Part shown: piece after piece, positions 52,952 through 60,662 of the stretch
How positions within the stretch are numbered: the stretch's first letter is position 1
How the letters are laid out: each line of letters begins with the position of its first letter
Origin: Spirosoma sp. KCTC 42546
GTDB taxonomy: Bacteria > Bacteroidota > Bacteroidia > Cytophagales > Spirosomataceae
Direction: 5' to 3'
Assembly (NCBI RefSeq): GCF_006965485.1
Contig: NZ_CP041360.1
Span: 6,118,501 to 6,182,500 of the forward strand
DNA: 64,000 nt
Program-made: the position numbers and the translations under genes
Notes under the pieces: model-generated
Seen by the model: only the letters and a program-made list of their open reading frames with translations
The model's database searches: none
Told to the model about the DNA's origin: nothing

Positions 52952-55579
52952 CTATTCGCTGCGTAAGCTTTTCACTGGATTCACTAAAGCCGCGTTAATG
53001 CTCTGGAAACTGATCGTTAACAAAGCAACACCAATAGCCAGCAGAGCTGCCAGGGAAAACTCCCACCATTCCACATCAATGCGGTAAGCAAATTCCTGCA
53101 ACCAGCGATTCATAGCCCACCAGGCAAGAGGTGAAGCAATGACAATAGCGATTAAAACCAGTTTAAGGAAATCCTTCGACAGCAAGGCTAAAATGCCGGG
53201 TACAGATGCGCCTAATACTTTCCGGATACCGATTTCTTTGGTTCGGCGCTCCGCCATGTAAGCCACGAGTCCAAACAATCCCAGACATGAAATCAGCATG
53301 GCCAGCAACCCGAATACATCAACCAATTTATTAACCTGCTGCTCACTTCTATACAGGCTATCATACGCACTATCCAGAAACTGATAACTAAATGGGTAAT
53401 CCGGGTTAAATTGCCGGACCAGCCGCTCAATATCGGAGAGGGCCCTCTCTGTTTGACCAGCACGGATTTTTACCAGCACATAACTAGCATTTCCGTCGTC
53501 GAACGCCAGAATCAGCGGAGTAATGGGCTGATGAAGCGACTGCAAATGAAAATCCTGAATCAGACCAATAATTGGGCCTTTACCACGCCAGAATTCTATT
53601 TCCTGGCCTATCGGATTAGCCATGCCCATCAGTTTAGCCGCTGATTCATTAATGATATATCCGCCCGAATCAATTCGATTATGAGTCCTGAACTCGTGCC
53701 CAGCCAATACAGGAATAGCCATGGTTTTGGCAAAGTCAGTCCCGACAAAATCACCTGAAACTTCCGTTGGTTTATCAGGGTCTTTCCCGGACCACTTTAG
53801 ATCACCCGAACCACTATCGATGTTGATAGGCAATTTGTTAACGGTTACGGCAGATGCTACTGTAGGCAATCGCAGCAACTGCTGCCGGAACGGTTCTGGA
53901 TGACCTGATTTGAGAATATCCCCTTCCAAGGGAATCGCTACAACGTCCATCCGATTCAGACCGAGATTTTTCGTATACAAATAGCGCATTTGTCGCCCAA
54001 TCGTTAGCATACCGACAAGCAGGAAAACGGCCAGCGAAAACTGAAACACAACCAACACCTGACGGAACGTTGCCGGATTAGTGCCAAGTGACAGGAATCC
54101 CTTCAGAATACGAAGCGGAGGTAGACCTGACAAGAATAAGGCTGGATAACTTCCAGCTAATAAACCGGTTATGAGTATTAGCCCGCTGATGCCCAGCCAA
54201 AGCCCAGGACTCATCAGGTTAAGTGCCAATTGTTTTTCCAACAATGTATTAAACGTTGGTAAGACATACCAGACGATACCCAACGAGATAACGGCCGCCA
54301 GCAGACTCATTACCATCGATTCGCTCAGGAATTGGCCCACCAGAGCGAAACGCCGAGCCCCAACTACCTTCCGAATGCAAACTTCTTTAGTCCGCAACGC
54401 CGACCGGGCCGTGGATAAGTTCATAAAATTGATACAGGCAATAACCAGAATGAACAGAGCCACAAGGGAAAAAATACGTACATATTCGATACGTCCACCA
54501 GTTGATTTTCCATTCTGATAAACCGAATACAGATGCTGGTCGACGATAGGCTGTAAAATGGGGTAGATTCTGCCTTCTTTAGCACTTTTCCAATCGGTGT
54601 AACGACCATAAATGCCCTTCATAGCTGCCTCAGCCTGTGCCAATGTTGTTTGTGGATTCAGGCGAACGTAGGTTTGAAATGGGTTATCTCCCCAGGTTTT
54701 CATCCACTCCTGCTCGAATGTCCTGAAATTAGCAATCCAGTCAAATTGCAGTGTCGATGTGGTTGGTAAATTTTCAATAACAGCCCCTACCGTGTAGAGC
54801 TTATCATTATTAAGCTGCAATTGCTTTCCTAACGCAGGCTCATGAGGAAAGTATTTTTCGGCCATTTTACGGCTAATAATGATATGAGTCGGATTCGCTA
54901 AGGCCTCTTTGGGGTGACCGGATAAAGTAGGCACATCAAATACGCCGAAGAAATCCTCGGTGGCATAATAGCCTTGCTCTTTGGACGGTTTCTCGTCTGC
55001 TGTCGGGTTGGTTGTTCTGACCAGCACATTTGGCCAGTTGGCCACCTTAGTCACATGGGCTACTTGTGGAATATCCTTTTGAATGACCCCTTGCAAAGGG
55101 CCAGGGGTCGATAAGGTAGTTAGCACTTCGCCATTACGCTCAAGATTATAATGAACTACGTAGATCTTTTCGGCATCTGGAAAAAAACGATCATAACTAA
55201 GCTCATCGTGCATCCACAAACCAATCAGTAGATTGCAGGCCATGCCTAAGGCCAGCCCAGTAATATTGATGAATGAAAAAGCCTTATGACGTACAAGATT
55301 CCGCCAGGCAACAATGACATAATTACGGAGCATAGCAGGGTACAAATTTGAAGGTTGATACTCGTGTTGTTTGTGTTCTCGTCTTCGCACAAAGGGCGGT
55401 AGCACCGATACTACATTGAGCACATAGCGCCAAGTCGCTTGTGTTTTTCCCGCCTTACGATACCAGTATACGTACAGCTCATCCAGATCGCCCTCTACTT
55501 CCTCCAGAGTTTCCTTAGGGTGAAGTCTGGTTAAGAGCCAGTGAGCCCAGCGGGGCGGGATTTTATTAGGCACGTTCAT
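52952..55579 (-). CDS. Orphan FtsX/MacB-type ABC transporter permease, PadR-coupled
   Basis: An 875-residue permease with the same architecture as its neighbours: the prefix PPRWAHWLLTRLHPKETLEEVEGDLDELYVYWY, then a helix, MacB-PCD and FtsX core, a second half and the C-terminal NAALVNPVKSLRSE. Transmembrane helices of the FtsX core include LVALFILVIACINFMNLSTARS. Its ATG lies within the end of the upstream PadR gene (overlap 55576-55579, ATGA), so the two are translationally coupled. No ATPase partner is visible. Confidence 0.88.
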   Translation of the reverse strand: MNVPNKIPPRWAHWLLTRLHPKETLEEVEGDLDELYVYWYRKAGKTQATWRYVLNVVSVLPPFVRRREHKQHEYQPSNLYPAMLRNYVIVAWRNLVRHKAFSFINITGLALGMACNLLIGLWMHDELSYDRFFPDAEKIYVVHYNLERNGEVLTTLSTPGPLQGVIQKDIPQVAHVTKVANWPNVLVRTTNPTADEKPSKEQGYYATEDFFGVFDVPTLSGHPKEALANPTHIIISRKMAEKYFPHEPALGKQLQLNNDKLYTVGAVIENLPTTSTLQFDWIANFRTFEQEWMKTWGDNPFQTYVRLNPQTTLAQAEAAMKGIYGRYTDWKSAKEGRIYPILQPIVDQHLYSVYQNGKSTGGRIEYVRIFSLVALFILVIACINFMNLSTARSALRTKEVCIRKVVGARRFALVGQFLSESMVMSLLAAVISLGIVWYVLPTFNTLLEKQLALNLMSPGLWLGISGLILITGLLAGSYPALFLSGLPPLRILKGFLSLGTNPATFRQVLVVFQFSLAVFLLVGMLTIGRQMRYLYTKNLGLNRMDVVAIPLEGDILKSGHPEPFRQQLLRLPTVASAVTVNKLPINIDSGSGDLKWSGKDPDKPTEVSGDFVGTDFAKTMAIPVLAGHEFRTHNRIDSGGYIINESAAKLMGMANPIGQEIEFWRGKGPIIGLIQDFHLQSLHQPITPLILAFDDGNASYVLVKIRAGQTERALSDIERLVRQFNPDYPFSYQFLDSAYDSLYRSEQQVNKLVDVFGLLAMLISCLGLFGLVAYMAERRTKEIGIRKVLGASVPGILALLSKDFLKLVLIAIVIASPLAWWAMNRWLQEFAYRIDVEWWEFSLAALLAIGVALLTISFQSINAALVNPVKSLRSE

Positions 55580-55914
55580 AAACCACTTAACTGTACCGTT
55601 TTAGGTGGAATTAGTTGCCAAAGCTCCTGCCGGAGTTGCTGAATGTCCTGAAGCGCCCGGCTGCCCAGGGCTGTCACCCGGAACAGGCGCTTGCGCCGTC
55701 CACCCCGTTCAGTCGTACCTCCACCTAATTCCGAAGTCACAAACCCTTTTTCTTCCAAACGGATAAGGGTATTGTGTACTGTGCCGAACGTTACGATTCG
55801 GCCCGTGTGCTCCTCCAATGCTTGGCTGACGGTAACCCCATAACCTTCCCCATCCAGAATCGCTACCATCAGCAACACTACTTCCTCAAACTCGCCTAAA
55901 TACGTGCGACGCAT
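55576..55914 (-). CDS. PadR-family transcriptional regulator, module A
   Basis: A 112-residue winged-helix protein: MRRTYLGEFEEVVLLMVAIL, GYGVTVSQALEEHTGRIVTFGTVHNTLIRLEEKGFV and TERGGRRKRLFRVTALG. These are the PadR-type helix-turn-helix and wing with the usual RxKRLFRVT end. PadR proteins repress their neighbours and often themselves. The stop overlaps the permease start by 4 nt. A tandem TGTCC-N6-GGACA pair lies about 110 bp upstream, and a promoter-like block is at 55925-55951. Confidence 0.9.
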   Translation of the reverse strand: MRRTYLGEFEEVVLLMVAILDGEGYGVTVSQALEEHTGRIVTFGTVHNTLIRLEEKGFVTSELGGGTTERGGRRKRLFRVTALGSRALQDIQQLRQELWQLIPPKTVQLSGL

Positions 55915-55924
55915 GGCTTTTTTG

Positions 55925-55951
55925 TATTAGTTTATATTTTATCGTACAAAT
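55925..55951 (-). promoter_or_regulatory. Promoter-like block upstream of PadR gene A
   Basis: The 27-bp block has 20 of 27 positions identical, without gaps, to the block at 59181-59207 upstream of the second PadR gene. Both read TATTAGTT at the gene-proximal end and ACAAAT at the distal end on the plus strand. The block ends 10 nt from the ATG. Confidence 0.55.
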
Positions 55952-55972
55952 CTGCGGCCAACTAGCGAACAT

Positions 55973-55995
55973 GGCCTAAATAGCCCATTTAGGCC
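55973..55995. promoter_or_regulatory. GGCCTAAAT/ATTTAGGCC dyad in the PadR A upstream region
   Basis: A perfect 9-bp dyad with a 5-nt centre (AGCCC). It lies between the promoter block and the tandem operator dyads and has no clear counterpart in module B. Confidence 0.4.
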
Positions 55996-56023
55996 GTTTA
56001 ACAACTTTATAGCCAGCTAAATC

Positions 56024-56061
56024 TGTCCGTAAATGGACACAGCCCTGTCCGTTGGAGGACA
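56024..56061. promoter_or_regulatory. Tandem TGTCC-N6-GGACA operator dyads, PadR module A
   Basis: Two 16-bp dyads, TGTCCGTAAATGGACA (56024-56039) and TGTCCGTTGGAGGACA (56046-56061), have exact half-sites and lie 22 bp apart, about two helical turns. They start 110 bp upstream of the PadR ATG at 55914. A closely related pair lies at the equivalent place in module B. Confidence 0.6.
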
Positions 56062-56101
56062 AAATGTTATTTGTTATTACACGGAGATTCACAAAGAAAA
56101 A

Positions 56102-56131
56102 AGAGATACACTGAGGACTTTGTGTATCTCT
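56102..56131. terminator. Hairpin downstream of the third permease gene
   Basis: AGAGATACAC pairs exactly with GTGTATCTCT around a 10-nt loop, in a stretch with ACACGGAG/CACAAAG words like those at 60466-60542. It lies 16 nt beyond the minus-strand stop codon at 56147. Confidence 0.55.
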
Positions 56132-56146
56132 ATATTACAACCCTTC

Positions 56147-58780
56147 CTACTCACTCCGCAAGCTCTTCACCGGGTTCATCAAGGCGGCTTTTATACTCTG
56201 AAAACTGATTGTCAGCAATGCGATTCCGATTGCCAGCAATCCGGCCAAGGCAAAAATCCACCAGGAGAGATCAATTTTGTAGACGTACTCCTGTAACCAA
56301 CGGCTCATCCCAAACCATGCAAGTGGCGACGAAATGAGGATAGCGACCAGGACCAGTTTTAGAAAATCCTGTGAAAGCAGCGCAACGACACTCATCACCG
56401 ACGCGCCCAGTACCTTACGAACCCCGATTTCCTTTGTGCGTTGTTCGGCAGTAAAAGCCGCCAGCCCGAACAATCCTAAACAGGAGATGAAAATGGCCAG
56501 AAAGGCAAAGTAGTTAGCCAGCGATCCAACAACGGTTTCGCTACGGTACAAGGTCTGAAACGCTTCATCGGCAAACCGGTACCGGAACGGAAACTTTGGA
56601 TTTAGTTGCCGAGCCAGCACTTCCAGACTCGCGAGTGCCTGTTTCGTCTGTCCAGGTTTAACGCGCACAATAATAATTTGCCCGTCGCCTAATTTGGCGA
56701 TAAATGGTTCAATGGCGGTATGCATCGAGCTTTGGTGGTAGTCGGCAATAACCCCCACAATGGTTCCGGTTTTGCCCCACATGGTCAGTGGTTTACCAAT
56801 TGGATCGTTGTAGCCAATCCGCCGGGCAGCCGTTTCGTTAATGAGGAAATTGGCCGAATCTGCCCCAAAAGCCTTCGAAAAATCTCGCCCGGTAACTTTT
56901 ACTTTCAACGTTTTCGTGAAATCGTAATCAACCTTAGAGAACTGAAACTGAATGCTGGCTTTCGGGTCTTTTCCAGGCCACTGCACATTTCCTGTACTTC
57001 CAAATCCATTGGTGGGTGTGCCATCCATTTTGGTTACGGACTGAATCCCCGGCATTTGCAACAACTCTTCCTTAAACGTATTGTATTTAGGCCCCAGCTC
57101 GCCCTCAGACGACACATAAAGCATTCCCTCCCGATCAAATCCTAGATTCTTGGTTTGAATAAAGTCGATTTGTCGGTATACGATGATGGTTCCGATGATG
57201 AGCAACATTGACAGGGCAAATTGAAAAACCACCAGTCCCTGCCGGAAAAATCGCGCGCCTGCCCCGAATCGTACAGTACCTTTCAATACCCGAATCGGGT
57301 TTAGCGACGATAGAAAGAGGGCAGGGTAGCTTCCGGCAATCAAACCCGTAACAAGTGCCATCCCGACCAAGATAACCCAGAATGAAGCATCGGTAAAATG
57401 AAACGCAATATGCTTCTCCGTCAGGCTATTGAAGGTAGGCAGCAACAGCCAGACAGCGCCCAGCGCAATCAGTAAAGCCATGCATGTCAGTACCATAGCC
57501 TCGCCAATAAACTGCCCGATTAGCCAGCCACGCCCGGCACCAACCACTTTTCGAACGCCCACCTCACGGGCTCGTTTAACGGAGCGAGCTGTTGCCAGAT
57601 TCATAAAATTGATGCAGGCAATCAGCAGGATAAAAACGGCCACAATCCCAAACAGCCGTACATAGTCAATACGCCCCCCATCCTGATAACCGTTCTTGAA
57701 ATTGGAATACAGATAAGCCTCCTGATAGGGTTGCAGAAAAAGCTGAATAGCAGAACCGCTCTTGGTCATGCCCGGATTGCGGCTTTTCAGAAACGACTTC
57801 ATCTTGGCTTCCAGACGGGCCGGATCAGCAGGTACGCCATTCCGATCTACAACTAGCTGAATGCGGGTTTCAAGCGCGTTGGTCCCCCAATCTTTCAACC
57901 ATTCGTTATGATTTAGCAGGTCCTTCCAACTCAGCAGATAGTCGTAGGTTACCGAGCTGGCTGCCGGGACATCAAAAACGGCGCTAACCTGATAATCCTC
58001 TTTGTTGCCGATCCGAATGCTTTTACCCATAGCCGCCTGCGGGCTACCAAAATAGTTTTGCGCTAGTTTTTGTGAGATCGCAATGGTATTCGGCCCGTTC
58101 AAGGCGGTTTCGGCGGTGCCAGCCAGTAATGGAATACTGTACATTTTAAACCAATCGGCCCCGGCCCATCGTCCTTTCTCTTTATTGAGCTTATCCCCCA
58201 CCAAAAACGTGCGTTCTTCTTCCCAGGAAAGCCCGGCCGCATATGCGATTTCGGGAAATTCTTTTTTCAATTCCTCAGCAAGCAAAGCAGGGGTCCCGTT
58301 CCCAGCCTCTACCTTGCCATCGTAAAACTGACGCTCCATCACATTATAAAGCTGCGGACCGTTGGCATGATAGGCGTCTACGCTGAGTTCATCCTGAATC
58401 CAGAGCACAATAACGAAGCAACAGGCCATTCCAAGGGCCAAGCCCAGGATATTGATAGCCGAAAACGATTTGTTGTGGGCGATGTTCCGCCAGGCGATTT
58501 TCAGATAATTGCAAATCATATCAAACTGAAATAATGAGGGTTGAGGATATGTACTGTAGTAACTAGATGTCCGTTGGCCGGAGCGCCGGAACGATTTAAA
58601 AAAGTACGGCCTCAAATAATGTAACACCGCCCATCCATACTCCCGACGGGCTTTAGAAAGACCCACTTCCTGAATACGTTTATAAAACACCTCATGCAAA
58701 TCCCCCTGCACATCTTCCAAAAGACGAGGAGACAGGAAGGTTTCTAACAGACGGTCGGCCCAGCGGGGTGGTGCATTCAT
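56147..58780 (-). CDS. Orphan FtsX/MacB-type ABC transporter permease, module B
   Basis: An 877-residue permease. Its N-terminal prefix (PRWADRLLETFLSPRLLEDVQGDLHEVFYKR) is diverged from the two module A permeases. The MacB-PCD region, FtsX helices (VAVFILLIACINFMNLATARSVKRAREVGVRKVVGA) and C-terminal KAALMNPVKSLRSE are conserved. The last residues match the 49459-52107 gene most closely. It follows its PadR gene after 43 nt, a gap that contains an ATTCATTATCCATT-type repeat. No ATPase is encoded nearby. Confidence 0.88.
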   Translation of the reverse strand: MNAPPRWADRLLETFLSPRLLEDVQGDLHEVFYKRIQEVGLSKARREYGWAVLHYLRPYFFKSFRRSGQRTSSYYSTYPQPSLFQFDMICNYLKIAWRNIAHNKSFSAINILGLALGMACCFVIVLWIQDELSVDAYHANGPQLYNVMERQFYDGKVEAGNGTPALLAEELKKEFPEIAYAAGLSWEEERTFLVGDKLNKEKGRWAGADWFKMYSIPLLAGTAETALNGPNTIAISQKLAQNYFGSPQAAMGKSIRIGNKEDYQVSAVFDVPAASSVTYDYLLSWKDLLNHNEWLKDWGTNALETRIQLVVDRNGVPADPARLEAKMKSFLKSRNPGMTKSGSAIQLFLQPYQEAYLYSNFKNGYQDGGRIDYVRLFGIVAVFILLIACINFMNLATARSVKRAREVGVRKVVGAGRGWLIGQFIGEAMVLTCMALLIALGAVWLLLPTFNSLTEKHIAFHFTDASFWVILVGMALVTGLIAGSYPALFLSSLNPIRVLKGTVRFGAGARFFRQGLVVFQFALSMLLIIGTIIVYRQIDFIQTKNLGFDREGMLYVSSEGELGPKYNTFKEELLQMPGIQSVTKMDGTPTNGFGSTGNVQWPGKDPKASIQFQFSKVDYDFTKTLKVKVTGRDFSKAFGADSANFLINETAARRIGYNDPIGKPLTMWGKTGTIVGVIADYHQSSMHTAIEPFIAKLGDGQIIIVRVKPGQTKQALASLEVLARQLNPKFPFRYRFADEAFQTLYRSETVVGSLANYFAFLAIFISCLGLFGLAAFTAEQRTKEIGVRKVLGASVMSVVALLSQDFLKLVLVAILISSPLAWFGMSRWLQEYVYKIDLSWWIFALAGLLAIGIALLTISFQSIKAALMNPVKSLRSE

Positions 58781-58817
58781 AATTCATTATCCATTATTCA
58801 TTATCAATTATCCATTC
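58781..58817. repeat. ATTCATTATCCATT tandem repeat between PadR B and its permease
   Basis: Degenerate direct copies of ATTCATTATCCATT occupy most of the 43-nt gap between the PadR stop and the permease ATG. The same words occur at 5081-5180. Confidence 0.6.
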
Positions 58818-58823
58818 CCTCTC

Positions 58824-59162
58824 TTACCCCCCAATCAATTGAAACTTGCCCGGTGGAATAGCTTTCCAAAGGCGACTTCGCACCTCCTGGATATCATTTA
58901 ACGCCCGTACGCCCAGGGGTGTCAGCGTAAAAAATCGTTTGCGTCTCCCACCCCGTTCGGCCGTTGCGCCACCCATTGTTGAGGCCAGATAGCCCTTCTC
59001 TTCCAGTCGGTAGAGCGTGGCATGCACAGCACTCATGGTTATTGAGCGTCCGGTCTGCTGCTGAACATCCTCCCAGACGTTGACCCCATAGGCATCTGTC
59101 AGGCAGGCGGCCACAACCAGTAACACAATTTCTTCAAACTCCCCCAAGAAGGCTCTTCGCAT
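58824..59162 (-). CDS. PadR-family transcriptional regulator, module B
   Basis: A 112-residue winged-helix protein (MRRAFLGEFEEIVLLVVAACLTDAYGVNVWEDVQQQTGRSI, VHATLYRLEEKGYL, TAERGGRRKRFFTLTPLGVRAL). Length and layout are the same as in module A, and the two proteins are clear paralogues with conserved RGGRRKR(L/F)F wings. It should repress the module B permease and itself. The promoter block and dyads lie upstream at 59181-59305. Confidence 0.9.
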   Translation of the reverse strand: MRRAFLGEFEEIVLLVVAACLTDAYGVNVWEDVQQQTGRSITMSAVHATLYRLEEKGYLASTMGGATAERGGRRKRFFTLTPLGVRALNDIQEVRSRLWKAIPPGKFQLIGG

Positions 59163-59180
59163 GGCAGTAAACGACGGAAG

Positions 59181-59207
59181 TATTAGTTGTAATTTTGCAG
59201 GACAAAT
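59181..59207 (-). promoter_or_regulatory. Promoter-like block upstream of PadR gene B
   Basis: It aligns gap-free with the block at 55925-55951 (20/27 identical), with TATTAGTT at one end and ACAAAT at the other. It begins 18 nt from the PadR B ATG. Confidence 0.55.
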
Positions 59208-59268
59208 AGCCTGCCAAACGAAAAAAGGGCTTTTAGAAGCGGAATAAAGGCTTTTAGGAGGGATTCAC

Positions 59269-59305
59269 TGTCCGAAAACGTACAGTTCCTGTCCGCTACT
59301 GAACA
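59269..59305. promoter_or_regulatory. Tandem TGTCC-N6-GNACA operator dyads, PadR module B
   Basis: TGTCCGAAAACGTACA (59269-59284) and TGTCCGCTACTGAACA (59290-59305) share the left half-site TGTCC and a right half-site GNACA, and lie 21 bp apart. Their first base is 107 bp upstream of the PadR B ATG, the same distance as in module A within 3 bp. Confidence 0.6.
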
Positions 59306-59430
59306 CAAACCGCCTGGGCAATTTCGCCCCTATCCTGATATAAGGCCTGGTTTGATAACAACAGCCGTCTATTTGGGTTATTCAGGTAGCTGAATCCGCT
59401 TGTTCAACTTTAGGATAGCCTTTTACATCC

Positions 59431-60465
59431 ATGATGCATCTTCTGAAGCGGCTCTACCCGAAGCTGTTCGCTGACTCAATACCAATGCCTATGGCAACTA
59501 AGAAAACTAACACCGATAAAGGCTTCTTTTCAAACGCCTGGATTGTCTTACGTGATTCATTCAATGGCTTCCTTGATGACCGTTGTTTGAAATTGAGTGC
59601 TGCTCTGGCCTATTACACTATTTTTTCGCTGGCTCCGCTGCTCGTACTGGTCATCTCCCTGACTAGTATCTTTTTTGGCGAAGAAGCCATTCGTGGCGAA
59701 ATATTCGGCCAGATCAATGGTCTGGTAGGCAATGAAGCCGCCAAGCAGATTCAGGACATGATAAAAAGCGTGGGCCTGTCGGGGAAAACCAGTACTGCCC
59801 TGGCTATTGGCATTGTTACGCTGGTGCTCGGTGCAACCAGTATCTTCGTCGAAATTCAGGATTCGGTTAATCTGATCTGGCGGGTTAAACCTAAGCCGAA
59901 GAAAGGCTGGCTAAAACTGATTAAAGACCGATTGTTGTCTTCTTCGTTGGTAGTTAGTCTGGGCTTCCTCCTGCTGGTATCGTTAATTGTTAACGGAATG
60001 GTGCTAGCGTTAAGCAATCAACTCACGCGTTTTTTACCCGGATTTGGCGTTTATGTAATTAGTGCGATCAATTTTCTGATCAGCACCTCGGTCATTACAA
60101 TTTTGTTTGGTGTTATTTTCAAAGTACTGCCCGATGCCAAAATAGGCTGGAAAGATGTGCGTTGGGGAGCCATCTTTACGGCGCTGCTGTTCATGCTCGG
60201 GCGCTACCTGATTGGTTTGTACATCGAAACCACCAGCACCAGTTCGACCTATGGCGCAGCTGGCTCTCTGATCGTCATTCTGACGTGGATCTATTACACA
60301 GCTGCTATTCTCTATTTCGGAGCGGAATTCACGCAAGCCTATGCCAATCATTTCGGTATCCGAATTGAACCCGCCGACTACGCGGTGTACGTAGAACAAA
60401 CTGAACGCGAGCGCGAAGTTTCCAAAATACCAATCCAGCAAAAAGTGGAGCAGGCTAAGAAATAA
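59431..60465 (+). CDS. YihY/BrkB-family membrane protein
   Basis: A 344-residue inner-membrane protein of the YihY/virulence factor BrkB family with six transmembrane helices. The family core FLDDRCLKLSAALAYYTIFSLAPLLVLVISL is present at about residues 45-80, and GAAGSLIVILTWIYYTAAILYFGAEFTQAYA lies near the C-terminus. The last 30 residues are a charged cytoplasmic tail. The family is sometimes named a ribonuclease BN in error; transport or cell-envelope functions are suspected but not known. An in-frame ATG at 59491 is an alternative start. A perfect 32-bp inverted repeat begins directly after its stop codon. Confidence 0.85.
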   Translation: MMHLLKRLYPKLFADSIPMPMATKKTNTDKGFFSNAWIVLRDSFNGFLDDRCLKLSAALAYYTIFSLAPLLVLVISLTSIFFGEEAIRGEIFGQINGLVGNEAAKQIQDMIKSVGLSGKTSTALAIGIVTLVLGATSIFVEIQDSVNLIWRVKPKPKKGWLKLIKDRLLSSSLVVSLGFLLLVSLIVNGMVLALSNQLTRFLPGFGVYVISAINFLISTSVITILFGVIFKVLPDAKIGWKDVRWGAIFTALLFMLGRYLIGLYIETTSTSSTYGAAGSLIVILTWIYYTAAILYFGAEFTQAYANHFGIRIEPADYAVYVEQTEREREVSKIPIQQKVEQAKK

Positions 60466-60542
60466 CTGATTAAACACAGAGACACCGAGAACACAGACAA
60501 ATACATTATCTCTGTGTTCTCGGTGTCTCTGTGTTTAATCAG
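60466..60542. repeat. Perfect 32-bp inverted repeat after the YihY gene
   Basis: Arms 60466-60497 and 60511-60542 are exact reverse complements with a 13-nt spacer. The inner sequence carries ACACAGAGACACCGAG words. The left arm begins on the base after the stop codon. It may serve as a terminator, but no T run follows. Confidence 0.9.
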
Positions 60543-60662
60543 CTGTATATATAGTACTGAATTAGCTAATCTTTAAATGATTTTAGCCGACAGTAAGCCT
60601 ATTTGGAGAAATAATTGCTTTTTTACAGGCTGATTTCACAACCTATATTTCGTACTGCCACA

